64,000 nucleotides of DNA from Gammaproteobacteria bacterium (GTDB lineage Bacteria > Pseudomonadota > Gammaproteobacteria > Pseudomonadales > Azotimanducaceae). The position numbers were made by a program, and so were the translations under genes. The stretch is from the NCBI GenBank assembly GCA_002684495.1, contig NYVG01000016.1:88993-152992 (forward strand), written 5' to 3'. Shown here in pieces: positions 24,797 to 34,234 of the stretch. How positions within the stretch are numbered: the first letter of the stretch is position 1; every line of letters begins with the position of its first letter. The notes below the pieces were generated by a model. The model did not search any database and was not told the origin of the DNA. It was given only the letters and a program-made list of their open reading frames with translations.

Positions 24797-25921
24797 ATGG
24801 TTGATAAAAAACTTGGGGGCGCAGGCTTGCGTGGGCAAAGCGCGGGCAGCACAGCATTGTGTACCGTGGGAGTATCCGGTACGGGACTAACCTATCGCGG
24901 CTACGACATCACAGATTTGGCAGAAAACACGTGTTTTGAGGAAGTCGCGTATTTGATTTTCCATGGTCATTTGCCGAACCAGCAGGAGTTGGATGCCTAT
25001 CGCGAGGTGCTTATGGCAAACAGGGAGTTACCGTCCACCTTGTTAGAGGTCCTCGAACGTATTCCTGCCAGCGCCCATCCCATGGATGTCATGCGCACGG
25101 GCTGCTCCATGTTGGGCAATCTAGAGCCTGAGGGTGATTTTGAGAACCAGCAGCGCACCGCAGATCGACTGTTAGGAGCGTTGCCGGGCATTATCAATTA
25201 CTGGTATCGCTTCAGTCACGATGGTGTGCGCATAGATACCGCGACTGACGAGCCAACCTTAGCTGCGCACTTTTTGCGTACTCTCAGTGGCGAGTCGCCT
25301 AATGAGTTGCACCAGCGGGTAATGGATACGTCGTTGATTCTTTATGCTGAGCACGAATTTAATGCTTCGACCTTTACCGCACGCGTATGCGCGTCGACCC
25401 TTTCAGATATGCATTCCTGCGTAACTGGCGCTATTGGTTCGCTGCGCGGGCCGCTACACGGTGGTGCGAACGAAGCTGCTATGGAGCTAATTGAGAAGTT
25501 CACCACGCCGGATGCGGCCACCGAAGGCGTGCGCGGCATGTTAGAGCGTAAAGACAAGATAATGGGCTTTGGTCATGCCATCTATCGTACCAGCGATCCG
25601 CGCAATGTGATCATTAAGCAGTGGGCAGAAAAGCTTGCTGATGATGTTGGTGACAAGGTTCTGTATCCGGTGTCCTGTGCCATTGAAAAGTTGCTGTGGG
25701 ACGAAAAGGAACTGTTTGCGAATGCAGACTTCTTCCATGCTTCGGCCTATAACGCCATGGGCATTCCGACCAAGTTATTTACACCGATTTTCGTCTGCTC
25801 AAGAGTCTCTGGTTGGACCGCACACGTAATGGAACAGCGGGAAAATAACCGGATTATTCGGCCTAGTGCAGACTACGTAGGGCCAGAGCCGCGCAAGGTG
25901 GTGCCGATCGCCGAACGCTAG
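24797..25921 (+). CDS. prpC: 2-methylcitrate synthase PrpC
   Basis: 374 aa from ATG 24797, which has GGGAGGA 4 bases upstream; the open frame to 24773 is upstream noise. LGGAGLRGQSAGSTALCTVG at the start and TYRGYDITDLAE are typical of PrpC rather than GltA. The active site is GSLRGPLHGGANEAAM (His), MGFGHAIYRTSDPR (His) and an Asp in NADFFHAS. It condenses propionyl-CoA with oxaloacetate. Its stop shares CTAG with the convergent prpF. Confidence 0.95.
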   Translation: MVDKKLGGAGLRGQSAGSTALCTVGVSGTGLTYRGYDITDLAENTCFEEVAYLIFHGHLPNQQELDAYREVLMANRELPSTLLEVLERIPASAHPMDVMRTGCSMLGNLEPEGDFENQQRTADRLLGALPGIINYWYRFSHDGVRIDTATDEPTLAAHFLRTLSGESPNELHQRVMDTSLILYAEHEFNASTFTARVCASTLSDMHSCVTGAIGSLRGPLHGGANEAAMELIEKFTTPDAATEGVRGMLERKDKIMGFGHAIYRTSDPRNVIIKQWAEKLADDVGDKVLYPVSCAIEKLLWDEKELFANADFFHASAYNAMGIPTKLFTPIFVCSRVSGWTAHVMEQRENNRIIRPSADYVGPEPRKVVPIAER

Positions 25922-27108
25922 GCGATAGCTGGCACGCGAACAGCGCCTTCCATAAGGATTCTGGCGCTGCGGCTCATGCTGGCCTGACGAATGGTCCACC
26001 CATCGCTGGTTTGTTCGGCGATTGCCCCTACACCAAGGGTGCCGGATGGATGCCCGAAGACAACATGGTCGCGATCGCCGCCGCCGGCCGCGAGGTTGAC
26101 TAAGGTGCCAGGAATAGCTGCGGCGGCGCCGATGGCCACTGCCGCGGTGCCCATCATGGCATGATGCAACTTGCCCATGGACAGGGCGCGCACAAGTAAA
26201 TCAATGTCTTGCTCTTGGACTGGTTTACCGCTGGATGCGGTATAGCCCTTGGCCTCATTTACAAACGCTACCTTGGGGGTGTGTTGACGGGAAACAGCTT
26301 CTGCGGCTGTGTCGATCAAACCCATTGCCAGCGCCCCTGCGGTTCTGATTTTTTCAAACCGCGCCAAGGCCTCACTGTCAGCATTGATATCCGCCTGCAA
26401 TTCCGTGCCACTGTAGCCTAGAGCATCAGCATTGATGAAAATGGTCGGAATGCCCGCATTGATCATACTTGCATCAAGCTCACCGACTCCGGGAACCTGC
26501 AACGTGTCGACCACATTACCGGTGGGGAAGAGCGCTTCATTTTGGGTGTCGACTGGTTGCATAAAGTCCAAGCGCACCTCAGCGGCAGCAAAGGTCACGC
26601 CGTCCAATTCGAAATCGCCGGTTTCCTGAACTCGGCCGCCGCTGATTGGCACGTGGGCGACAATGGTTTTATGAATGTTGGCCTGCCATATGCGAATTTC
26701 CGCGATGCCATTGGTGGGTATACGTGTAGGATCCACCAGCCCCCGTTCTATTGCGAAAGGGCCAACCGCAGCCGACAGATTGCCGCAGTTGCCGCTCCAG
26801 TCGACAAAATTCTGGTCGATTGCTACCTGGCCGAACAGATAGTCAACGTCATGATCAGGCTTCTCGCTGGCTTGAACGATAACGGTTTTACTGGTGCTGG
26901 AAGTGGCTCCGCCCATGCCGTCGATCTGTTTTTCGTAGGGATCGGGGCTGCCAATAACCCGTTGCAGCAGTGCGTCCCGCGCCGCGCCGGGTTGTTTTAC
27001 CGCGTCGGGCAGGTCAGCGTGATTAAAAAACACCCCCTTACTTGTGCCGCCACGCATGTAGGTGGCAGGAACGGAAATCTGTGGGGCAAAAAATGGGGCG
27101 TTACTCAT
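25918..27108 (-). CDS. prpF: 2-methylaconitate cis-trans isomerase PrpF
   Basis: 396 aa PrpF/DUF453 family: TYMRGGTSKGVFF at the N-terminus, QIDGMGGATSSTSKT, DWSGNCGNLSAAVGPFA with the active-site Cys, and HPSGTLGVGA near the C-terminus. It has a diaminopimelate-epimerase fold and converts the AcnD product (4-methylaconitate form) to 2-methylaconitate. It is 30 bases downstream of acnD in the same unit. Confidence 0.95.
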   Translation of the reverse strand: MSNAPFFAPQISVPATYMRGGTSKGVFFNHADLPDAVKQPGAARDALLQRVIGSPDPYEKQIDGMGGATSSTSKTVIVQASEKPDHDVDYLFGQVAIDQNFVDWSGNCGNLSAAVGPFAIERGLVDPTRIPTNGIAEIRIWQANIHKTIVAHVPISGGRVQETGDFELDGVTFAAAEVRLDFMQPVDTQNEALFPTGNVVDTLQVPGVGELDASMINAGIPTIFINADALGYSGTELQADINADSEALARFEKIRTAGALAMGLIDTAAEAVSRQHTPKVAFVNEAKGYTASSGKPVQEQDIDLLVRALSMGKLHHAMMGTAAVAIGAAAAIPGTLVNLAAGGGDRDHVVFGHPSGTLGVGAIAEQTSDGWTIRQASMSRSARILMEGAVRVPAIA

Positions 27109-27138
27109 GACAGCGGTTTATCCTTTTATGCGTATTAC

Positions 27139-29730
27139 TCAGCCAGACTTAGCTTGCAGGAAATCTTCAGCAAAGCGCTGTAAGACACCGCCGGCGCTGT
27201 AAATGGAGACCTCCTCGGCAGTATCTAGGCGGCAGCGCACCGGAATAGCTATGGTGCTGTCGTCGGCGCGGGTCATTATTAATTCAAGTTCGGCTCCGGG
27301 ACTCACAGTACCTAGAACATCAAAGCGCTCACTGCCATCTATGGCGTAAGTTTTGCGGTCGTTACCCGGCATAAATTCCAGAGGTAGAACGCCCATGCCA
27401 ACAAGATTAGTTCGGTGTATGCGTTCAAAACCTTCGGCCACGATGGCTTCTACGCCGGCTAGTCGAACGCCCTTGGCTGCCCAGTCGCGCGAGGAGCCTT
27501 GGCCATAATCTTTGCCAGCAATGATGATCAACGGCTGCGCTCTTTGCATATAGGTTTCGATAGCCTCCCACATGCGTACTACCTCGCCCTCGGGTTCTAT
27601 GCGGGCCAGTGAGCCTTGTTGCACCTCATTGTTTTGCTGAACCATCTCGTTAAGCAATTTCGGGTTCGCGAACGTCGCGCGCTGGGCTGTTAGATGATCC
27701 CCGCGGTGAGTTGCATAAGAGTTAAAGTCCTCCTCGGGTAAGCCCATTTTGTGCAGGTATTCGCCCGCCGCACTGTCGCGCAGGATGGCATTGGATGGCG
27801 ATAAATGGTCTGTGGTGATGTTGTCACCCAAAACTGCCAACGGCCGCATGCCGCTCAAGCTGCGCTCGCCGGCTAACGCGCCTTCCCAATAGGGTGGGCG
27901 ACGAATATAGGTGCTCTGTTCGCGCCACTGATATAGGGGATCTGTGTGATCGGTAACGTCCTTGAGCGAGACAAACATGGGGTCATAGACCGCGCTGAAT
28001 TGTTCTGGTTTTACCGCTTGCTCGACGATGGCATCGATCTCTGTGTCACTGGGCCAAATATCCGCTAGGCGCACCGGTTGGCCCTCGGCATCCAAGCCAA
28101 GAATGTCCTGTTCGATATCAAAGCGAATAGTGCCGGCGATGGCGTAGGCGACAACCAGAGGTGGTGAGGCGAGAAATGCCTGCTTGGCGTGAGGGTGGAT
28201 CCGCCCGTCGAAGTTTCGGTTGCCGGAAAGCACCGCCGTGGCGTAGAGATCACGAGTGATTATCTCGTCTTGTATCTTTGGGTCTAAGGCGCCACTCATG
28301 CCGTTACAGGTTGTGCAGGCGAAGGCGACGATGCCGAAGCCAAGTTGTTCCAACTCGCCGAGTAGATTCGCCTCTTCCAGATACAGTTGCACGGCTTTAG
28401 AGCCTGGCGCCAAAGAGGATTTAACCCAAGGCTTGCGGGTCAGGCCCCGGGCGTTGGCATTGCGTGCCAACAGTGCTGCAGCGATAACGTTGCGTGGATT
28501 ACTGGTATTGGTGCAACTGGTGATTGCCGCAATAATTACCGCGCCATCGGGCATTTCGCCCTCATTAGTCTCTACAGTGCCACTGATGCCCTGAGCTGAT
28601 AGATCGCTGGTTGCTACTCGGCGGTGCGGATTTGAGGGACCTGCGATGTTGCGACACACTGTAGAAAGGTCAAACTGCAACACGCGTTCGTAATCTGCCT
28701 TGGCCATAGCGTCTGCCCACAGGCCTGTTGTCTTGGCGTAGTGCTCGACCAACTGCACTTGCTGCTCCTGGCGCCCGGTCAAGCGTAAGTAGTCCAGAGT
28801 ATGCTGGTCGATGTAAAACATGGCTGCGGTGGCGCCAAATTCTGGGGTCATATTGGAAATGGTTGCGCGATCCCCAAGTGTTAGCGCAGCCGCACCTGGG
28901 CCAAAAAATTCTAAGTAGGTTGAGACCACCCGCTGCGCGCGCAGGAATTCGGTTATGGCCAGTACGATATCGGTGGCGGTTATGCCTGGTTGCCGTTCGC
29001 CGATCAGTTCCACACCAACGATGTCGGGCAGTCGCATGTAGGAGGCTCTGCCGAGCATCACGCTCTCGGCCTCTAGGCCGCCGACACCAATGGCGATGAC
29101 GCCTAGGGCGTCCACATGGGGAGTGTGGCTATCGGTGCCCACTAGGGTGTCCGGGAAAGCAATACCATCTTGGGCATGCACAACCGGTGACATGCGCTCT
29201 AGATTGATCTGGTGCATGATACCGTTGCCCGGTGGAATTACGTCGACGTTTTTGAACGCAGTTTTGGTCCAGTTAATGAAGTGAAAGCGATCGTCGTTGC
29301 GGCGGTCTTCAATGGCCCTGTTTTTTTCGAATGCATCTTGCTCGAAGCCCGCGTGTTCTACCGCTAATGAGTGGTCAACGATCAGTTGGGTGGGTACTAC
29401 CGGATTTACTTGGGCTGGATCGCCGCCTTTTGCCGCTATGGCGTCGCGCAGTCCCGCTAGGTCTACTAGCGCGGTTTGACCGAGAATGTCATGACAAACC
29501 ACACGGGCCGGATACCAGGGAAAATCAAGATCGCGTTTGCGCTCAATGATCTGCTGTAGCGCGGCATTCAATTGCTCAGGCTCACAACGTCGTACTAGGT
29601 TCTCTGCCAGCACCTTTGAGGTGTAGGGAAGCCGCGCATAGGCGCCATCCTCTAGGCTGTTAACCGCTGCTTCTGCGTCGAAATAATCGAGACCGCTGTC
29701 GCCAAGTGGTTTGCGATAATCTGTATTCAT
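27139..29730 (-). CDS. acnD: Fe/S-dependent 2-methylcitrate dehydratase AcnD
   Basis: 863 aa aconitase-family enzyme. The start MNTDYRKPLGDSGLDYFD and overall length fit AcnD, which is slightly shorter than aconitase A. Cluster cysteines lie in TSCTNTSNP (around 407) and ACTTCNGMSGAL (around 473), and SRDWAAKGVRLAGVEAIVAE is the swivel domain. It dehydrates 2-methylcitrate and needs PrpF downstream to give a usable isomer; it replaces PrpD. It lies directly after a GNAT gene (17 bases), apparently in the mnmA-purB run. Confidence 0.95.
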   Translation of the reverse strand: MNTDYRKPLGDSGLDYFDAEAAVNSLEDGAYARLPYTSKVLAENLVRRCEPEQLNAALQQIIERKRDLDFPWYPARVVCHDILGQTALVDLAGLRDAIAAKGGDPAQVNPVVPTQLIVDHSLAVEHAGFEQDAFEKNRAIEDRRNDDRFHFINWTKTAFKNVDVIPPGNGIMHQINLERMSPVVHAQDGIAFPDTLVGTDSHTPHVDALGVIAIGVGGLEAESVMLGRASYMRLPDIVGVELIGERQPGITATDIVLAITEFLRAQRVVSTYLEFFGPGAAALTLGDRATISNMTPEFGATAAMFYIDQHTLDYLRLTGRQEQQVQLVEHYAKTTGLWADAMAKADYERVLQFDLSTVCRNIAGPSNPHRRVATSDLSAQGISGTVETNEGEMPDGAVIIAAITSCTNTSNPRNVIAAALLARNANARGLTRKPWVKSSLAPGSKAVQLYLEEANLLGELEQLGFGIVAFACTTCNGMSGALDPKIQDEIITRDLYATAVLSGNRNFDGRIHPHAKQAFLASPPLVVAYAIAGTIRFDIEQDILGLDAEGQPVRLADIWPSDTEIDAIVEQAVKPEQFSAVYDPMFVSLKDVTDHTDPLYQWREQSTYIRRPPYWEGALAGERSLSGMRPLAVLGDNITTDHLSPSNAILRDSAAGEYLHKMGLPEEDFNSYATHRGDHLTAQRATFANPKLLNEMVQQNNEVQQGSLARIEPEGEVVRMWEAIETYMQRAQPLIIIAGKDYGQGSSRDWAAKGVRLAGVEAIVAEGFERIHRTNLVGMGVLPLEFMPGNDRKTYAIDGSERFDVLGTVSPGAELELIMTRADDSTIAIPVRCRLDTAEEVSIYSAGGVLQRFAEDFLQAKSG

Positions 29731-29747
29731 AGTTCCGTCCTGATCCC

Positions 29748-30182
29748 TTATTGAGCGAGATGGCGCTGCATACCAATGTGCGGTATGCCGGCCTCGATAA
29801 ATGTCTCACCATTGCTGATGAATCCGTGTCGCGCGTAGAACTCCGCAGCGTCTGTTTGTGCGTGTAAAAACACGGCGTTGCTGCCGCTATGTCGGGCGCA
29901 CTGAAGGATATGCTGCAGTATCGCGGAACCGATACCAGTCTGGCGCAATACTGCTTGCACGGCCATGCGGCCAATCTGCCCCTCTGGGGTTAAACGGCCA
30001 CAACCAATAACGGTATCGTCGCCGCACAGCGCCACAAAGTGTCGGCATTCCGGGTCCTTTGGGTCCCGCTCATCCGTTGCTGCGATACCCTGTTCGCCTA
30101 CAAATACCGCAAACCGCAGCGCCATTAGTTGCTGCTGATGCGTGGCCCAAGAGACCTCGGTTACCGAATATTCTTTGCTCAT
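29748..30182 (-). CDS. GNAT-family N-acetyltransferase
   Basis: 144 aa. LRFAVFVGEQGIAATDERDP at the N-terminus is like ElaA/YjcF-type GNATs. The acetyl-CoA site is in GRMAVQAVLRQTGIGSAIL (Q/R-x-x-G-x-G/A), and AAEFYARHGFISNGETFIEAGIPHIGM is a typical C-terminal strand-helix set (given in part). Substrate unknown. It starts 2 bases after purB and ends 17 bases before acnD, so it bridges the purine and methylcitrate genes. Confidence 0.82.
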   Translation of the reverse strand: MSKEYSVTEVSWATHQQQLMALRFAVFVGEQGIAATDERDPKDPECRHFVALCGDDTVIGCGRLTPEGQIGRMAVQAVLRQTGIGSAILQHILQCARHSGSNAVFLHAQTDAAEFYARHGFISNGETFIEAGIPHIGMQRHLAQ

Positions 30183-30184
30183 TA

Positions 30185-31561
30185 TTAGCTATACGGTTTG
30201 CGCGCAAGCTCAGCTGCCATACCAATATAAAGTTCTGGTGTGAGATCGCATAGTTCTTGCACCGCAGATTCCGGTAGCTCCAGTTCCGTCAGGAGTTGGG
30301 AAAATAAATCTGCTGATAGACGTCTGCCACGAGTTGCGGCCTTCAACTTTTCATAAGGCTCGGCGATTCCATGCTTGCGCATTACTGTCTGCACAGGCTC
30401 TGCTAAAACCTCCCAGCTTTGTGCCAGATCTTCGGCAATCACCTCAGCGTTAACCTCAAGTCGTGACAGACCCTTCACGGTCGCCTGATAGGCAATACTA
30501 CAGTGCCCCAAACAAGCGCCAATATTACGCAACACGGTAGAGTCCGAAAGATCCCGCTGCCAGCGTGAGACGGGCAGCTTGTCGGCCATATGCGCAAGCA
30601 TGGCGTTGGCCATGCCCACATTGCCCTCGGAGTTTTCAAAATCTATCGGATTGATTTTGTGTGGCATGGTCGAAGATCCGGTTTCGCCTTCGACTTTGCG
30701 CTGTTTGAAGTAATCATTGGATATGTAAGCCCAAATGTCTCGGTCAAAATCCAACAACACCTGATTAAAGCGCATAAGACAATGAAACAGCTCTGCGATG
30801 TAGTCATGGGGTTCTATTTGGGTGGTCCAGGGATTATTTGTAAGCCCAATTGAAGCGATGAAATCTGCCGAGACATTGGGCCAATCGACATCCGGATAGG
30901 CACTTAAGTGGGCATTAAAGTTGCCGACAGCACCATTGAATTTGCCCAAGATCTCGACGCCGGCTACTTGGTTGCGCTGGCGTTGCAGACGCACCGAAAC
31001 GTTCTTCATTTCTTTGCCGAGGGTGGTTGGCGACGCGGTTTGTCCATGTGTGCGCGACAGCATGGGTCGCTCTGCTTGACCCATGGCAAGGTTGTCAATC
31101 GCGGCTATGAGTATGTCCATTTGTGGTAACAGCACGGAGTCGACGGCCGTTTTTATCATCAAGCCGTAAGCCGTGTTGTTGATGTCCTCGGAGGTGCAAG
31201 CGAAATGAATCCATTCGCTGATCGGCTGTAGTGTTGGGCGCTCGCTGAAACGTTCCTTCACATAATATTCCACTGCCTTAACATCATGATTGGTTGTGGC
31301 CTCGAAGTGTTTAATGCGCAACGCCGCCGCCTCGTCAAATTTGGTAGCGACCGCATCAATGAATGCGCTGTCTTCAGCGCTGAGCGTTGCAAGCTCCGGC
31401 ACCCCCGGCAGATCGCTGAGAAATTGCACCCAGCGACACTCTACCTGGGTGCGAAATTTCATCAGCCCCAGCTCACTGCAGATATGCGCGAGTGGTTCTA
31501 CTTTGCTGCGATATCGACCATCAATGGCAGAAATAGCGTTTATGTGACTCGATTCAGACAT
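30185..31561 (-). CDS. purB: Adenylosuccinate lyase
   Basis: 458 aa from ATG at 31559-31561 ([20 protein letters not shown]); an 18-residue upstream extension is not family-like. The signature loop [16 protein letters not shown] with catalytic Ser, the His of [16 protein letters not shown] and [14 protein letters not shown] define the argininosuccinase/fumarase-type fold. It acts twice in purine synthesis (SAICAR to AICAR, adenylosuccinate to AMP). The start overlaps the mnmA end by 8 bases, the usual gammaproteobacterial mnmA-(hflD)-purB arrangement; hflD is absent between them. Confidence 0.95.
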   Translation of the reverse strand: MSESSHINAISAIDGRYRSKVEPLAHICSELGLMKFRTQVECRWVQFLSDLPGVPELATLSAEDSAFIDAVATKFDEAAALRIKHFEATTNHDVKAVEYYVKERFSERPTLQPISEWIHFACTSEDINNTAYGLMIKTAVDSVLLPQMDILIAAIDNLAMGQAERPMLSRTHGQTASPTTLGKEMKNVSVRLQRQRNQVAGVEILGKFNGAVGNFNAHLSAYPDVDWPNVSADFIASIGLTNNPWTTQIEPHDYIAELFHCLMRFNQVLLDFDRDIWAYISNDYFKQRKVEGETGSSTMPHKINPIDFENSEGNVGMANAMLAHMADKLPVSRWQRDLSDSTVLRNIGACLGHCSIAYQATVKGLSRLEVNAEVIAEDLAQSWEVLAEPVQTVMRKHGIAEPYEKLKAATRGRRLSADLFSQLLTELELPESAVQELCDLTPELYIGMAAELARKPYS

Positions 31562-32702
31562 AGGCCGTAGACTCCGAAAAAGACGTTGTAGTTTGGGTGC
31601 GCGGGCAAAGGTCAATACAGCCTCCGCCCAGCAGTCGTTTGTTGTCGTAGAAAGCTATGTACTGTCCTTCTGCAACTGCCCGTTGTGGTTCATCAAAGTG
31701 CACAAGCAGGCGATGATTACAGGCGCGTTCTACCCGACAGTGCTGATCCTGTTGTCGATAACGGACTTTCGCCTGACAACGTAAGGGTAGGGCGATGTCT
31801 TCAAGCCAATTGACATCAACTGCATGCAGCCATGCGCTTTGCAAAGTGCGTTCGTCCTGTGTCACCTCAAGGCGATTATCCGCTGGGTGTTTGGTGGCGA
31901 CATACCAGGGTGATTCGCGTCTGCCGGCTTTGCCGCCGATATTGATGCCCTGACGCTGACCAATAGTGTAGTAGTGAAGGCCGCGGTGAGTGCCTAAAAC
32001 CCGACCCTCAGGATCGGTAATCGGACCGGGTTGATCAGTGATATAGGCGCGTAAAAAGTCTGCAAAGCGGCGCTCACCGATAAAACAGATGCCGGTACTG
32101 TCTTTCTTGCGGTGGTTTTGTAATCCCAGATCTGCAGCAAGTTTGCGCACGTCTGATTTGAGCCAGTCACCGAGCGGAAACAGGCATTTTTCTAACTGCG
32201 GTTTCGGTACAGCCTGTAAAAAGTAAGTTTGATCCTTATTGGCATCAACACCTTTTTCGATAATGACGCGACCAGGCTGATCAATGCGTTTTACATAGTG
32301 GCCTGTGGCTATGTAGTCAGCGCCAAGCGTCTGCGCGTAGTCGACGAACTGGCGAAATTTAATTTCGCGATTACACAGAATGTCGGGATTTGGAGTTCTT
32401 AGCCGACGATACTCGGCAAGAAAATACTCAAAGACATTGTCCCAATATTCGGCGGCAAAATTGGCGCAATGCAACGGTATATTAAGTGCGTCGCAAGTTG
32501 CTTGGGCATCGGCTAGATCGGCAATTGCCGTACAATATTCGCTGCCATCGTCTTCGTCCCAATTTTTCATGAACAAACCTGCAACAGCATAGCCCTGCTG
32601 TTTGAGCAGATAGGCGGCCACAGAGGAGTCTACGCCGCCGGACATGCCGACGATGACGGAGATATTGGATAGGTCTTTTTGATGATTCGCAGCGCTGTGC
32701 AT
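31554..32702 (-). CDS. mnmA: tRNA-specific 2-thiouridylase MnmA
   Basis: 382 aa. PP-loop [15 protein letters not shown] (around 19), FMKNWDEDD, and the two catalytic cysteines in [14 protein letters not shown] and [12 protein letters not shown]. It uses ATP and persulfide sulfur to make 2-thiouridine at the wobble base of tRNA Lys, Glu and Gln. The sulfur relay TusE-TusBCD that feeds it is encoded at 49.4-50.8 kb. It is the first gene of the minus-strand run mnmA-purB-GNAT-acnD-prpF. Confidence 0.96.
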   Translation of the reverse strand: MHSAANHQKDLSNISVIVGMSGGVDSSVAAYLLKQQGYAVAGLFMKNWDEDDGSEYCTAIADLADAQATCDALNIPLHCANFAAEYWDNVFEYFLAEYRRLRTPNPDILCNREIKFRQFVDYAQTLGADYIATGHYVKRIDQPGRVIIEKGVDANKDQTYFLQAVPKPQLEKCLFPLGDWLKSDVRKLAADLGLQNHRKKDSTGICFIGERRFADFLRAYITDQPGPITDPEGRVLGTHRGLHYYTIGQRQGINIGGKAGRRESPWYVATKHPADNRLEVTQDERTLQSAWLHAVDVNWLEDIALPLRCQAKVRYRQQDQHCRVERACNHRLLVHFDEPQRAVAEGQYIAFYDNKRLLGGGCIDLCPRTQTTTSFSESTAYV

Positions 32703-32813
32703 TTCGGCAATATTGAACCGGCAATAACAAGGGCGGAATTTTACATCACTCAGTCGAGCGGGTCAGTCTAAGATTGGGGCGCGTGATACAGTGGAGCAAA
32801 TTGGGAATCAATC

Positions 32814-33326
32814 ATGACCACACGATTAAGTCACATTAATGCGGCTGGCGAAGCCAATATGGTGGATGTAGGCGATAAAGACCGGAGTCAGCGGGTTGCC
32901 GTTGCCGCAGGGGTGCTCGTTATGCAAGGGGCTACTATGGCGGCCATAAAGGGCAATCAGTTGGCCAAGGGTGAGGTGCTAGCGGTGGCCCGCGTTGCTG
33001 GCATACAGGCGGCTAAACGCTGCGCAGATTTAATTCCGCTATGTCATCCGCTGGCGTTAACCAAGGTGCAAATTGAGTTCGCTGAATTATCCGATACCGA
33101 ACTCGAAGTGCGTGCTCTGTGTAAGGTTACAGGCCAAACCGGTGTGGAGATGGAAGCTTTAAGCGCGGTCAGCGTGGCAGCTCTTACGGTTTATGATATG
33201 TGTAAAGCAATCGACAAAGGTATGTTCATTGAAAATATCCGGTTGTTAGAGAAAACCGGCGGTAAGAGTGGTGCTTGGTTGCGCGACGAGCAAAACTCAA
33301 ACACTTTCGGGGGCACGATAAAGTAA
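32814..33326 (+). CDS. moaC: Cyclic pyranopterin monophosphate synthase MoaC
   Basis: 170 aa. [31 protein letters not shown] and [21 protein letters not shown] (in part) with the catalytic Lys/Asp region are diagnostic, and EKTGGKSG follows. It converts the MoaA product to cyclic pyranopterin monophosphate in molybdenum-cofactor synthesis. It is first of a tight moaC-moaD-moaE operon (gaps of 2 and 1 bases) divergent from mnmA. moaA is not in the window. Confidence 0.96.
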   Translation: MTTRLSHINAAGEANMVDVGDKDRSQRVAVAAGVLVMQGATMAAIKGNQLAKGEVLAVARVAGIQAAKRCADLIPLCHPLALTKVQIEFAELSDTELEVRALCKVTGQTGVEMEALSAVSVAALTVYDMCKAIDKGMFIENIRLLEKTGGKSGAWLRDEQNSNTFGGTIK

Positions 33327-33328
33327 TC

Positions 33329-33571
33329 ATGGTGAGCGTTAAATTTTTTGCCCAACTAAGGGATGTGACGGGAATTGAGGCTTTGCAAATCAACGCAGCA
33401 GACCTCAATGCCGTGTTTGATGAGCTAGCGAAGCGGTATCCAGAGGATGTACTTGCGCAACTGCGTGGGGACAACGTACGCATTGCCGTGAACCAAGAAC
33501 TGGTTAATGGTAATCCAGCCCTTACTGCTGGTGATGAAGTGGCTTTGTTGCCGCCGGTTACCGGAGGCTGA
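33329..33571 (+). CDS. moaD: Molybdopterin synthase sulfur carrier subunit MoaD
   Basis: 80 aa from ATG 33329 (MVSVKFFAQLRDVTGIE), with the ubiquitin-like fold and the required C-terminal Gly-Gly (LLPPVTGG). The C-terminal thiocarboxylate donates sulfur to the dithiolene. It sits between moaC and moaE with 2-base and 1-base spacers. A longer open frame from 33275 is a read-through into moaC. Confidence 0.94.
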   Translation: MVSVKFFAQLRDVTGIEALQINAADLNAVFDELAKRYPEDVLAQLRGDNVRIAVNQELVNGNPALTAGDEVALLPPVTGG

Positions 33572-33572
33572 G

Positions 33573-34055
33573 ATGGATTCGAGAGTTCAGATTCAAGTTG
33601 CAGAGTTTGATGTCGCCCGCATTTATCAGGAATTGCGCGAGGAATCTGCAGGCCAGGCAGGTGCCATTGTTACTTTTGTTGGACTGGTGCGAGACCGAAA
33701 TGAAATCGCCGGTGATGGCGCCGCGGTCGATACTCTGACACTAGAGCATTACCCGGGGATGACGGAGCGCAGTATTGAGGCGATTTTAGAGCAGGCACAA
33801 AGTCGCTGGCCGGTGCCTTGGATCCGGGTTGTGCACCGAGTTGGCGAACTGACACCGAGCGAACAAATAGTCCTAGTTATGGTGGGTTCAGCGCACCGAG
33901 AGGCTGCGTTTGCCGCAGCAGAGTTCATTATGGATGATCTGAAGACCGATGCAGTGCTGTGGAAGCGCGAACGCACGCACCTCGGGCAGACTTGGCTAAA
34001 GTCCACAGCACAAGATGCCGTTCGAGCAAAAAAATGGCGGCAACCAGGCGCATAG
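33573..34055 (+). CDS. moaE: Molybdopterin synthase catalytic subunit MoaE
   Basis: 160 aa from ATG 33573 (MDSRVQIQVAEFD), with GGAGG just upstream in the moaD end. GAIVTFVGLVRD, LEHYPGMTE, RVVHRVGEL, MVGSAHREAAFAA and DDLKTDAVLWKRE (catalytic Lys residues) are conserved MoaE blocks. With MoaD it converts cyclic pyranopterin monophosphate into molybdopterin. Confidence 0.94.
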   Translation: MDSRVQIQVAEFDVARIYQELREESAGQAGAIVTFVGLVRDRNEIAGDGAAVDTLTLEHYPGMTERSIEAILEQAQSRWPVPWIRVVHRVGELTPSEQIVLVMVGSAHREAAFAAAEFIMDDLKTDAVLWKRERTHLGQTWLKSTAQDAVRAKKWRQPGA

Positions 34056-34170
34056 AGCGACCCAGCAGCAGCTTGCTGGAGACGTTGAAAGTTGCAGAGC
34101 GGGATTGGGAGCTTTATATTCCACGGCTTCTGCGGAAGGGGGGGCTTTCGCTGGATTCAAAGTGCACACA

Positions 34171-34191
34171 CCCACCGTGTTGACGGGTGGG
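34171..34191 (+). repeat. Hairpin between moaE and icd
   Basis: CCCACCG-TGTTGA-CGGGTGGG: seven pairs with one bulged G. No T-run follows, so it is not a standard terminator. It lies about 44 bases upstream of the icd ATG and may be an RNA structure separating moa from icd expression or simply chance. Confidence 0.35.
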
Positions 34192-34234
34192 CGGCATATT
34201 CGCCGAGCAATTCCACTACAACGAGAGCCTATTT

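Noticed and set aside
26542..27183. 213-codon open frame on the plus strand
   Set aside because: Opposite prpF and the acnD end, both with strong family motifs.
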